The translations under genes were made by a program, and so were the position numbers. A model generated the notes under the pieces. It had not been told where the DNA came from. It ran no database searches and saw only the letters and a program-made list of their open reading frames with translations. Below are positions 1 through 7,995 of a stretch of 64,000 bases of DNA, piece after piece. This stretch comes from Paenibacillus sp. FSL W8-0426 (GTDB taxonomy: Bacteria; Bacillota; Bacilli; Paenibacillales; Paenibacillaceae): the NCBI RefSeq assembly GCF_037969725.1, contig NZ_CP150203.1, positions 3,054,001-3,118,000 of the forward strand, in the 5' to 3' direction. The number at the start of each line of letters is the position of its first letter. The stretch's first letter is position 1.

Positions 1-2
1 GC

Positions 3-1811
3 GGGCACACGGTAAGGAAGGATTCAACGGATGTAGGCAGTACTGCTCAAAAGGGCAGTGACAAGCAGGCAGAAGGTTCAGGCAAAGCTGATCAGAACGA
101 AGGAAGCGGCCAAGCGCTTGCGGGTCATCTCCATTTTCGGATGCCAGGCACATGGCTGATTTTGGTCAAAGTGTTTGCGACCGGGGAAAGGCAGCGGCAA
201 TGGTCTCGTTTAAAAGAGGAATTGTCGCAGCTCGCCTCCGATTACGATGTTTTGCTCGCCAGGCATGTTGCGCTGCATCAACCGCTATTCCGCTCTGTCG
301 GACTTGATCTGGATGATGAAGGCGATGATGGCCGCTGCAATGAAGAGATGCTTCTGGCAGCCTACGAAGGTACCGCTCCTGCGGGGCTGGTTCGCAAACT
401 TTGGGCTTTCGGCAGGTACCTTTTCATCAGTGGAACGCATGAGCACGGGCAAACGCCTTTTGGTCTTTATGGTTTGTGGGGCGGGGATTACCGGCTGATC
501 TGGGGCCATCACATGGCCAACGAAAACGTGCAAATGATGCATTGGCATTCCAATGTGGGCGGGTTGTCCTGCCTGAACCGGGCATTGTTCCGTTACTATA
601 ACGGTTTAATGGAGGATTTCCGGGATAATGCACGCAAGCTCTACGGCTGCCGGGGCATCTATATCCCTGCCGGAACGACGCCGGGCATCGGTGTGCCGAA
701 CCAGATCGTGCCGGTTATCATGAACTGGACCGGAGCAGCGGGCTGGCTTGCCAGGCATTATTACGAACATTACAGATATACCGGCGACCTGCATTTTCTG
801 CGGGACGAAGCTTTGCCGTTTATGCGTGAGGCTTTGCTGTTTTATGAGGACTTTCTGGTGCCGGGCCCGGACGGGAAATATATCATCTATCCATCGGTCT
901 CTCCGGAGAACACGCCGCAGAACTTCATGCCCAAAGACGGGCAGCAGCTTGCACATCCAATGCCCACCGCTATGAATGCTACCATGGATGTGGCCATCGT
1001 GAAGGAATTGCTTCAGCATACGATTCAGGCCAGCCATTTGCTCGGCATTCACAAAGAAGACATCCCGCGCTGGGAAGCCATGCTCGGCCGTTTGCCTGCG
1101 TATATGGTCAATCCGGCCGGCGCAGTGAAGGAATGGCTGCATCCCGCGTTCGAGGATCGGCAGGATCATCGTCATCTTGCGCATTTGTATCCGGTTTTTC
1201 CGGGACAGGAAATGAGCCGTGAGCAGCAGCCGGAGCTTTTCAAAGCATTCGAAACGGCGGTGCATCAGCGCCGACTCGGCGCCCAGAGCGGCTGGTCGCT
1301 TGCACATATGTCTTCCGTCTATGCACGCCTGGGCGATGGTGATCGGGCACTGGAGTGTCTGGACGTTCTCGCGCGCTCCTGCGTGCTCCATAACGGTTTT
1401 ACCCTGCATAATGACTGGCGCCAAATGGGGGTGAGTATGACGATGCCTGCTGCACCCGTGCAGTTGGATGCCAATTTGGGCTGGGTCAATGCGGTACAGG
1501 AAATGCTGCTTTACGTTTCACCGCAGTGGATCAAACTGCTGCCGGCATTGCCGTCCTCATGGGTGAAGGGTTCTTTCCGCGATTGGCGCATACCGGAAGG
1601 AAGCCTGTCTCTCCACTGGGATCGGTCAGCAGGAGCATTCCGCGCAGAAATAAGCGCACTTCGTCCGATGGTTGCCAAGCTTCAATTGCCGCCATGGGTT
1701 CCAGGCATTCATGCCTATGGACGAAAGGATGGCATTTCGGGACCAACGGCGCCGGGTGAGTATAAGCTGCAACTAGAAGCCGGGGAGAGGCTTGTGGTTG
1801 AACAGGCATGA
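3..1811 (+). CDS. GH95-like glycosidase (alpha-L-fucosidase type), 5' end outside the window
   Basis: The frame is open from base 3 with no stop, so the first in-window ATG (141) is internal and the gene starts upstream of the window. GH95 enzymes are inverting alpha-L-fucosidases/galactosidases with an (alpha/alpha)6 barrel. The visible part matches that barrel: a W-G-G-D-Y segment leads to N-E-N-x-Q-M, with the Asn codons at 519 and 525 in the place of the paired catalytic Asn. S-P-E-N (Glu codon 906) matches the family general acid, H-R-H-L-A-H-L-Y follows, and Q-L-D-A-N-L-G (Asp codon 1467) matches the D-G-N-F-G block. The codons from about 21 to 113 encode a Ser/Gly/Gln/Lys-rich low-complexity stretch, unusual inside this family and probably a linker or insertion before the barrel. 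No signal peptide can be judged. The substrate is inferred only from family. Confidence 0.8.
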   Translation, partial: GHTVRKDSTDVGSTAQKGSDKQAEGSGKADQNEGSGQALAGHLHFRMPGTWLILVKVFATGERQRQWSRLKEELSQLASDYDVLLARHVALHQPLFRSVGLDLDDEGDDGRCNEEMLLAAYEGTAPAGLVRKLWAFGRYLFISGTHEHGQTPFGLYGLWGGDYRLIWGHHMANENVQMMHWHSNVGGLSCLNRALFRYYNGLMEDFRDNARKLYGCRGIYIPAGTTPGIGVPNQIVPVIMNWTGAAGWLARHYYEHYRYTGDLHFLRDEALPFMREALLFYEDFLVPGPDGKYIIYPSVSPENTPQNFMPKDGQQLAHPMPTAMNATMDVAIVKELLQHTIQASHLLGIHKEDIPRWEAMLGRLPAYMVNPAGAVKEWLHPAFEDRQDHRHLAHLYPVFPGQEMSREQQPELFKAFETAVHQRRLGAQSGWSLAHMSSVYARLGDGDRALECLDVLARSCVLHNGFTLHNDWRQMGVSMTMPAAPVQLDANLGWVNAVQEMLLYVSPQWIKLLPALPSSWVKGSFRDWRIPEGSLSLHWDRSAGAFRAEISALRPMVAKLQLPPWVPGIHAYGRKDGISGPTAPGEYKLQLEAGERLVVEQA

Positions 1812-1891
1812 TGTCAAAATGATGAACTGGATGTTATAATTTGGTTTTAATACATTAGCTGAGTAGAGCAGGGAAAGGTGAGATGAGGAGC

Positions 1892-2281
1892 ATGGCTCAA
1901 GTCAAAATTTTCGGGATAAAGGAACGCCTGAATCCGGTGAAAGCGAGGTTGTCGGACATCGTCCATGAGTGCGTTGTCGCAAGCTTCGATTTGCCTGAAA
2001 GTAAAAAATTCCATCGGTTTTTCCCCATGGACCGGGAGGATTTTCATTATGCGCCCGGACGCACGGAAGCGTATACGATCATTGAATTGAGCATTTTCGA
2101 AGGCCGGTCGGAAGCGGCGAAGAAACAGCTGTTTCGTTCGCTTTTCGAACGAATCGAGCAAGAGCTGGCTATTGCCGTTCAGGATGTTGAAATCACGATC
2201 TTCGAGACGCCGAAATCCAACTGGGGCATACGGGGATTACCCGGAGACGAATTGGATCTTGATTATAAGGTGGATGTGTAA
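1892..2281 (+). CDS. Tautomerase family protein (Tautomerase_2 type)
   Basis: A protein of about 129 residues with the small beta-alpha-beta tautomerase pattern; the C-terminal part D-V-E-I-T-I-F-E-T-P-K-S-N-W-G-I-R-G-L-P-G-D is typical of the Tautomerase_2 group. Two ATGs compete, 1883 and 1892. The G-rich AAAGGTG at 1874-1880 lies only 2 nt from 1883 but 11 nt from 1892, and the family normally begins M-A-Q-V-K, so 1892 is preferred. The mature N-terminus would be Ala, not the catalytic Pro-1 of 4-oxalocrotonate tautomerase, so classical Pro-1 chemistry cannot be assumed. It sits alone between the glycosidase and a terminator. Substrate unknown. Confidence 0.75.
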   Translation: MAQVKIFGIKERLNPVKARLSDIVHECVVASFDLPESKKFHRFFPMDREDFHYAPGRTEAYTIIELSIFEGRSEAAKKQLFRSLFERIEQELAIAVQDVEITIFETPKSNWGIRGLPGDELDLDYKVDV

Positions 2282-2304
2282 TTAAGTAAGGAATAAAAGA
2301 TGCC

Positions 2305-2335
2305 AAGCCGCCGAAAGGTGGCTTTTTTGGTTTTT
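2305..2335 (+). terminator. Intrinsic terminator after the tautomerase gene
   Basis: AAGCCGCC, loop GAAA, GGTGGCTT, followed by T-rich sequence: an 8-bp stem with one G-T pair, 24 nt past the stop codon at 2281. Confidence 0.85.
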
Positions 2336-2396
2336 ATGAATCAGGATGGTGTTGGGGTTGCCGATGGAAGTTTAAGATGCGCAATTCATTTTTTTC

Positions 2397-2434
2397 TTGA
2401 CATGTGATGAGAGATGCAATAGATTTTATCTATT
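2397..2434 (+). promoter_or_regulatory. Sigma-A promoter with overlapping palindrome, ArsR-rhodanese operon
   Basis: TTGACA at 2397-2402, a 17-bp spacer and TAGATT at 2420-2425. The -10 lies inside a perfect dyad, AATAGAT-TTT-ATCTATT (2418-2434). ArsR-family repressors commonly bind dyads over their own promoters, so this is the likely autoregulatory operator (inference from position). The GTG start of the regulator follows at 2471. Confidence 0.7.
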
Positions 2435-2470
2435 AAATAAATCAATTGAATGATTTAGAGGTGGCCGAGA

Positions 2471-3136
2471 GTGGACGAAAGAGAATTTAGAGACGGCTTG
2501 TTTATTGAATTCGCTCGGATTGGTAAGTGTTTATCCAGTCCCAAGCGGTTGGAAATTTTGGACGTGCTGACGCAGGGACCGAAATCGGTAGAAAGCATTT
2601 CCAAAATGACTTCGATTTCTGTGGCGAACGCTTCCCAGCACTTGCAAACCTTACATCAAGCTAAATTGGTCGTATCCAAGAAACGTGGAAATTATGTGTT
2701 TTACGAGCTTTCCGATCCGGCAGTATTACATTTTCTCCATTCTCTTTACGGACTTTCAGAGAAAAAGCTGGTCGAAGTCCAACATATTAAAGAGCAATTT
2801 ATGGGGCAATTTTCGGATGTGGAGGCCGTCACACTGGATGAATTGTCAAAGCGTATGGATGCAGGAGAAGTCGTGCTTTTGGACGTGCGTCCGATAGATG
2901 AATACGAAGCGGCACATATTCCGGGGGCGGTATCAATCCCCATTGAAGAATTAGCCGAGCAATTATCCTCATTGCCGCAAGATGCCGCCATCGTAGCTTA
3001 CTGTCGTGGACCATATTGCCTTATGGCGATCAAAGCTATTGAAATGCTCAAGGCTCGGGGTTACGAGGCCTTCCATCTTGATCGAAGTGTTCATGATTGG
3101 AATGATTACGTGAGTAAGGAAGCAACCACTTCATAA
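2471..3136 (+). CDS. ArsR-family regulator fused to a rhodanese domain
   Basis: 221 residues, GTG start at 2471 with GAGGTGG 6 nt upstream. Residues about 10-90 form an ArsR winged helix (S-P-K-R-L-E-I-L, then S-V-A-N-A-S-Q-H-L-Q-T-L as recognition helix). Residues about 120-215 form a rhodanese domain with active-site loop C178-R-G-P-Y-C183; Cys178 is the position that carries a persulfide in sulfurtransferases. The N-terminal domain has one Cys (Cys20) and no obvious metal-binding pair. ArsR-rhodanese fusions are known; the likely signal is a thiol, sulfur or oxidising species at the rhodanese Cys, but the ligand is not shown. It heads a probable operon with the MFS transporter 70 nt downstream, which it probably represses. 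Confidence 0.9.
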   Translation: MDEREFRDGLFIEFARIGKCLSSPKRLEILDVLTQGPKSVESISKMTSISVANASQHLQTLHQAKLVVSKKRGNYVFYELSDPAVLHFLHSLYGLSEKKLVEVQHIKEQFMGQFSDVEAVTLDELSKRMDAGEVVLLDVRPIDEYEAAHIPGAVSIPIEELAEQLSSLPQDAAIVAYCRGPYCLMAIKAIEMLKARGYEAFHLDRSVHDWNDYVSKEATTS

Positions 3137-3206
3137 ACTTGGAACCAATCAGCAAGGTCTGACCGATATGAAAAATCAGCCTGATTCAGGGAAAGGTGTT
3201 AACAAG

Positions 3207-4532
3207 ATGGGAATGGCAAGCTCTGTCACAAGGCAACAAGAATTGATTAATAGCTATGCGGAGTCCCCGGAGAAACAACGGGAGCTGTATCGGCGTACAC
3301 TTGCAACAGTGATTTTCTCGCAAATTTTTGGAGGTGCCGGCCTTGCCGCCGGAATCACGGTGGGCGCTTTGCTGGCTCAGGACATGCTGGGTACGGACAG
3401 TTACGCGGGTGTACCCACGGCACTGTTTACGTTGGGATCGGCTGCGGCAGCCTACATGGTCGGCAGGTATTCTCAGAAAAAAGGGAGAAGGCTTGGCCTG
3501 GGTCTGGGATTTGTAATCGGGGGCATAGGCGCAATCGGGGTGATTTTCGCGGCACTCCTGAACAGCATTTGGCTGCTCTTACCTTCGTTGCTCGTATACG
3601 GTGCCGGGACAGCGACCAATTTGCAGGCGCGTTATGCAGGAACAGATTTGGCATCACCGAAACAGAGAGCAACTGCAGCGAGCATGGCGATGGTATTCAC
3701 GACCTTTGGTGCGGTTGCTGGACCTAATCTGGTCGACGTTATGGGCGAATTTGCGCTTACGATTGGTGTACCTAAGCTTGCGGGACCCTTTATTCTGGCT
3801 ACGGCCGCTTATTTTTTGGCTGGGATCATACTGCTGGTCTTTCTTCGACCCGATCCACTTTTAGTTGCGAAAGCTGCTGCTACGCGAACAGTGCACAATA
3901 CAACATCTGCGGGACAAACGGAAACACTGCTTGAACGCAGAGGAATCATTCTTGGTGCTTCCGTGATGATTCTGACTCAAATCGTTATGGTTGCCATTAT
4001 GACGATGACCCCGGTACATATGAAACATCATGGGCACGGGTTAAGCGAGGTAGGGATTGTCATTGGTTTCCATATTGGATCGATGTATTTTCCTTCGTTG
4101 ATTACAGGCATTTTGGTGGATAAAATCGGTAGAACGACCATGGCCATCGCATCGGGGGTAACGTTACTCCTTGCGGGAATCACGGCAGCGCTTGCGCCAG
4201 CCGACTCCATGACACTGTTAATCATTGCCCTTTCGCTTTTGGGGCTCGGATGGAATTTTGGACTCATCAGTGGTACGGCACTTATCGTGGATTCAACGAG
4301 ATCGACGAATCGTGCAAAAGTGCAAGGTTCTGTGGATGTATTGATCGCGCTTGCGGGTGCCTCTGGCGGAGCGCTGTCCGGTATGATGCTGGCACATACC
4401 AGTTATGCGGCCTTATCTTTTGCAGGAAGCGCGCTATCGACATTGCTGATACCGATTATGTTCTGGCCTCGTAAAAGGCAAGCGAACGTAGCATTGAATA
4501 CAATGGGGCTTAACGAATCGAAGGGTGAATAA
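3207..4532 (+). CDS. MFS transporter in the ArsR-rhodanese operon
   Basis: A hydrophobic protein with about 12 predicted membrane segments and the MFS loop G-R-Y-S-Q-K-K-G-R-R between segments 2 and 3, with a second G-I-L-V-D-K-I-G-R-T copy in the C-terminal half: an integral inner-membrane exporter or importer. Start 3207 is preferred because GGAAAGGTG lies 9-10 nt upstream; an in-frame ATG at 3168 (13 residues longer, weaker AAGGT site) is possible. It follows the ArsR-rhodanese gene in the same direction with no terminator between, so both are probably one transcript induced when the regulator releases the promoter. Substrate unknown. Confidence 0.85.
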   Translation: MGMASSVTRQQELINSYAESPEKQRELYRRTLATVIFSQIFGGAGLAAGITVGALLAQDMLGTDSYAGVPTALFTLGSAAAAYMVGRYSQKKGRRLGLGLGFVIGGIGAIGVIFAALLNSIWLLLPSLLVYGAGTATNLQARYAGTDLASPKQRATAASMAMVFTTFGAVAGPNLVDVMGEFALTIGVPKLAGPFILATAAYFLAGIILLVFLRPDPLLVAKAAATRTVHNTTSAGQTETLLERRGIILGASVMILTQIVMVAIMTMTPVHMKHHGHGLSEVGIVIGFHIGSMYFPSLITGILVDKIGRTTMAIASGVTLLLAGITAALAPADSMTLLIIALSLLGLGWNFGLISGTALIVDSTRSTNRAKVQGSVDVLIALAGASGGALSGMMLAHTSYAALSFAGSALSTLLIPIMFWPRKRQANVALNTMGLNESKGE

Positions 4533-4638
4533 GGTGGATTGTGACTATCATTGGCGCCGCTGGGCACTCCATGTCTATTCTTGCGAACATATGTTAAAAT
4601 GGAACAGTACTTACGTTTTAGCAAATAAGGAGGCCCAC

Positions 4639-4983
4639 ATGCAGCTGATACAACCCCAAGATATCCAATCCCGGATCGATCGGCTGGCCGATCAGGATCT
4701 GTACGTACACCTGGAACTGACGTCAGGTGCATATGCCAATCATTATGACAGCTCGAAACACCCGGCTTCGGCATTCATTACCAATGCGGTTATTCGATAT
4801 ACGCAAGGTTCCATCTCCGGTACAAACCCTTACCGTGTCGGTTTGAAGACAACGCAAGGCTGGATCTATGCCGAAGGACTTACTCACGTCGACGAAAACG
4901 AGCAGGAGCGATTGATCCTGGCCGGGCACGATAGCCAAGGCAAATTGGTTGTCGCCCTGCAGTTGAGCCGGGAACCCTTTTGA
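4639..4983 (+). CDS. yojF: YojF family protein (DUF1806)
   Basis: 115 residues from ATG 4639, which has a clean AAGGAGG site; an upstream in-frame ATG would add 38 unlikely residues. The sequence (H-L-E-L-T-S-G-A-Y-A-N-H near the start, Q-L-S-R-E-P-F at the end) fits the small DUF1806/YojF family. In Bacillus yojF sits next to yojG (bshB2), and that order is kept here: the next gene starts 23 nt downstream. Its biochemical role is unknown; the context points to bacillithiol metabolism. Confidence 0.85.
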   Translation: MQLIQPQDIQSRIDRLADQDLYVHLELTSGAYANHYDSSKHPASAFITNAVIRYTQGSISGTNPYRVGLKTTQGWIYAEGLTHVDENEQERLILAGHDSQGKLVVALQLSREPF

Positions 4984-5006
4984 AGAAAGCGGAGGATCAA
5001 GCAAAC

Positions 5007-5681
5007 ATGAACAATAAAACATATGAAAATCAACGCATTCTTGTCGTGTTTCCCCATCCTGACGATGAAGCATTCGCTGCATCGGGAACGTTGGCCAAGT
5101 ACATAGCCGGAGGTGCGCAGGTAACTTATGCTTGCCTTACGCTTGGCGAGATGGGTCGCAACATGGGCATTCCGCCGTTCGCCAACCGGGTCACTCTGCC
5201 GATCATTCGCAAAGAGGAACTGAGGGAGTCTGTCGAGGCGATTGGCATTCAGGATTTGAGAATGCTCGGCTTCCATGACAAAATGATCGAATTCGAAGAC
5301 AAAGACCTGCTCGACGGTCAGATCATGGAACTGGTCAAGGAACTGAATCCCGCACTTGTCATTACCTTCTATCCAGGGTACAGCGTACACCCCGATCATG
5401 ATGCGACCGGTGCCGCCGTCATTCGTACGATCCAACGGTTGCCGGCAGAAGAGAGACCGCTCGTATACTGCGTGGCGTTTTCCCGCAATCATGAAGAGGC
5501 GATCGGAAAACCGGACGTGTTGGTGGACGTCAGTGATTTTCTGGCCAACAAGGTGAATTCGATTCGTGCGCACCGTTCGCAATTCCAGGCAGCAGAGCTT
5601 TTCGGAAACCGTGAGCTGGACGATGAAGAAATTCGCGGGAGGTACGGCCGGGAAGCATTCTGGACCTTTCGTTTCGAGTAA
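5007..5681 (+). CDS. bshB2: Bacillithiol biosynthesis deacetylase BshB2
   Basis: A 224-residue LmbE/PIG-L-type zinc deacetylase. The metal-binding signature H17-P-D-D-E21 and the second motif H128-P-D-H131-D are intact. BshB enzymes remove acetyl from N-acetylglucosaminyl-malate to give GlcN-malate, the second step of bacillithiol synthesis in the cytosol; BshB2 paralogues may also act as S-conjugate amidases. ATG 5007 has GGAGG about 11 nt upstream. A TTG at 4980 overlapping the yojF stop would be in frame, but its extra residues do not look native. Cotranscribed with yojF and followed by a strong terminator. Confidence 0.9.
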   Translation: MNNKTYENQRILVVFPHPDDEAFAASGTLAKYIAGGAQVTYACLTLGEMGRNMGIPPFANRVTLPIIRKEELRESVEAIGIQDLRMLGFHDKMIEFEDKDLLDGQIMELVKELNPALVITFYPGYSVHPDHDATGAAVIRTIQRLPAEERPLVYCVAFSRNHEEAIGKPDVLVDVSDFLANKVNSIRAHRSQFQAAELFGNRELDDEEIRGRYGREAFWTFRFE

Positions 5682-5714
5682 TTTCCATGCATCCGTCCAT
5701 ATGATTACACATCA

Positions 5715-5740
5715 AAAAGCCGCCATTGGCGGCTTTTCGT
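5715..5740. terminator. Bidirectional terminator between bshB2 and the NCS2 permease
   Basis: AAAAGCCGCC, ATT, GGCGGCTTTT: a perfect 10-bp stem with T-runs on both sides, between convergent genes. Confidence 0.9.
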
Positions 5741-5760
5741 TTGATCAGGCCAGCCAGTAT

Positions 5761-7089
5761 TTACTGGTTGGCCTGTTTTGCCGGTTTGGATTCGAAGGTT
5801 TCCCATCGTATGGCAACCTCCATCACAATGGCTACAATGACTCCGACGATGAGCCCGTTCGAAAAAATCGGCGACCACAGCGGCGGAAAATCCGCGAATG
5901 CGGAGGCAGGAATGTTCATGATGCCGATCCCGGTCAATACCGGAAGGGCCACGCGATAGATCGTTTTGTCGTTGAACGAAGTCAGCGTGAATGAGCGGAT
6001 TGCCGTACCGAACATTTGCAGATACGCAATGAACAGCACCGCGCTGCCCACCGACATCGGAAGTGTGGCTAGCCAGTGGCTAAGGGCCGGAACGATCCCC
6101 ACCAGCACGAGTAAGGCTGCCCCCAGCACAAATGCGGCGCGGCGCAGCACTTTCGTATTTTCCAGAAAGCCGATGGAGGAGGCAAACGTGCCGAACGGTA
6201 TCAAGCCAAAGCATGCACCGATCACCGAAAACGATTTGGTGAACAATAACGAGCGCACAAATCGCTTGTTTTCAATGTTTTGCTGATACAGTTTGCCCGC
6301 CGCCGTGAGACTCGTTAAGGTGTTGGTCATGTTAACGAGGCCGGCGACGAGGCCGACGAGCAAAATTCCCGGTTCGAAGGAAGGCTTGCCCCAAGGCATC
6401 CAGTTCCATATAGCGATGCTGCCCGTGTTCGCTGATGCCGTCCCGTCATGCTGGCCGAACAATGCTGCATAAGCGATCCAACCGATAACCAAGCCGCCAA
6501 GCAGCGAAAATTGGCCGATTTTGCCCTTTCCTTTCATGTGGATCAGCGATACAACCACCATGACAAAAAGCGACAGTCCCGCAAGCTTCAAATCCCATTT
6601 GCCCTCTTCGTTGAAGCCGATCAGGCCTTTAAAAAACGTATTCGCCAGTTGGAAGGTCAGCAGGAGCAGATAAACACCCATAACGATGGGTGTAAATATA
6701 CGCTGCAGCAGCTTCAAGAAGCCGAATAACGTCAATGCCATCGCCAGGACGCTGGACAAAATAAACCCGCCTGTCAAATTCGCCGCAACGGTGGCCGCAT
6801 CCATGCCCATGGTCGGGGCGGAAGCGATGATGCCCAAAACAAGCCCCCACCAAACCCCGGCAGGTCCATCCATAAGTGCCAAACGATGTCCCCAGAGAGC
6901 TTGCACGATGCATAATATGCCGGTCAAAATAAACGAACGCTGCATCGAAGCAGCAAGATCCGGAGCGTTCAGCCCAAGCGCATGGCCGATCGACAGCGGC
7001 ACAAGCACCGTGTTGGTAAACAAAAAGAAAAGCCACTGCACGCCTGCTAGAAGGGTGCTGATGGCATGTTTAGACTGTGCAAATTCCAT
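5761..7089 (-). CDS. NCS2-family purine/pyrimidine (uracil/xanthine) permease
   Basis: 442 residues, mostly hydrophobic with 12-14 predicted membrane segments. The N-terminal G-V-Q-W-L-F-F-L-F-T-N-T-V-L-V-P-L-S and the region V-N-M-T-N-T-L-T-S place it in the NCS2 nucleobase:cation symporters; it is closest in feel to B. subtilis YwdJ-type 'uracil/xanthine' members rather than to PyrP or PbuX. It lies 76 nt downstream of the ankyrin lipoprotein gene in the same direction, without a terminator between, so the two may be one operon. No purine riboswitch is visible upstream. The exact nucleobase is not determined. Confidence 0.85.
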   Translation of the reverse strand: MEFAQSKHAISTLLAGVQWLFFLFTNTVLVPLSIGHALGLNAPDLAASMQRSFILTGILCIVQALWGHRLALMDGPAGVWWGLVLGIIASAPTMGMDAATVAANLTGGFILSSVLAMALTLFGFLKLLQRIFTPIVMGVYLLLLTFQLANTFFKGLIGFNEEGKWDLKLAGLSLFVMVVVSLIHMKGKGKIGQFSLLGGLVIGWIAYAALFGQHDGTASANTGSIAIWNWMPWGKPSFEPGILLVGLVAGLVNMTNTLTSLTAAGKLYQQNIENKRFVRSLLFTKSFSVIGACFGLIPFGTFASSIGFLENTKVLRRAAFVLGAALLVLVGIVPALSHWLATLPMSVGSAVLFIAYLQMFGTAIRSFTLTSFNDKTIYRVALPVLTGIGIMNIPASAFADFPPLWSPIFSNGLIVGVIVAIVMEVAIRWETFESKPAKQANQ

Positions 7090-7165
7090 AATTCATTCCC
7101 ATCTTTCTGTACTATACAAACCGACTAATCAATACGGCTTCTATAAACATATTTGATTAAGCGTA

Positions 7166-7843
7166 TTAGCGGCCGCCCGCCGCTTTCAGAATCGCGATCA
7201 TTTCGATATATCCGCGTTTTTCCGCATGTGCCAACGGCGTTACTCCTTCGTTGTCGGGCAGGTTTACATCGGCCCCGTGCTCGGTCAACAGCTGCACGAT
7301 CCGGGTGTGTTTGGTGCCGCCATGACCCAAAATAACGGCTTCCAGCAGAGCAGTCCAACCCAGATTGTTGATATGATCGATGTTGACGTCGGAGTGCTCA
7401 AGCAAGTACTGCACGATGTCCACATGTCCGCGGTCGGCGGCCGGAATGAGTGCGGTCCCGCCGAACCGGTTCGTAAGCGTCGTGTCTGCTCCCGCCTCCA
7501 CGGTCAGTTTGACGATATCCAGCAAGCCTTCGGCACCTGCGTACAGCAGCGGGTTATCGAAGCGATGATCGCGCTGGTTGATGTCGGCCCCCGCATCGAT
7601 CAGCGCTTTTAGCGTGTCCGGATGGTTGCCATGGGTGGCAGCTAATGCTGCGGTCCGTCCGCGTTCGTCGGTAGCGTTAATGTCGGCGCCGGCCTGAAGC
7701 AGGGCGAGGATCTTTGCGGTGTTGCCCTGTTCGGCAGCTGCGAACCATTCTTTTTGCATAACTTGATCTCCTTTCGTGTTAACCGTACAACCTGCCAGAA
7801 TGATAACTATCGCAGCCAAGAGGCCTTGGGTTAAATAACTCAC
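7166..7843 (-). CDS. Ankyrin-repeat lipoprotein
   Basis: 225 residues, GTG start with GGAGGG five nt upstream. Residues 1-19 form a lipoprotein signal ending in L-A-G-C19, so the protein is probably lipid-anchored outside the membrane. Residues about 30-222 are five to six ankyrin repeats (A-A-E-Q-G-N-T-A-K-I-L-A-L-L-Q-A-G-A-D-I-N and similar), one with a short insertion (G-H-G-G-T-K-H-T). Ankyrin repeats bind proteins; no catalytic domain is present. It is first in a probable operon with the NCS2 permease and divergent from a LysR gene. Partner unknown. Confidence 0.85.
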   Translation of the reverse strand: MSYLTQGLLAAIVIILAGCTVNTKGDQVMQKEWFAAAEQGNTAKILALLQAGADINATDERGRTAALAATHGNHPDTLKALIDAGADINQRDHRFDNPLLYAGAEGLLDIVKLTVEAGADTTLTNRFGGTALIPAADRGHVDIVQYLLEHSDVNIDHINNLGWTALLEAVILGHGGTKHTRIVQLLTEHGADVNLPDNEGVTPLAHAEKRGYIEMIAILKAAGGR

Positions 7844-7995
7844 ATTATCCCTCCATGAATAGGTAACGTTTTTATGTTATCATGGGATTTATCTATATGA
7901 AAAATATTAAATTTGTAGCGAAAGTATATGAAAAAAGTATGTTTGATCACGCCGTCAACCATTCATGTACGCATTTACCGAGTATGGAGGAACTC

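Noticed and set aside
606..1424. A 272-codon minus-strand frame opposite the GH95 gene
   Set aside because: The plus frame carries the conserved catalytic motifs; the minus frame has none.
4884..5582. A 232-codon minus-strand frame over yojF-bshB2
   Set aside because: Shadow of bshB2, which has intact zinc motifs.
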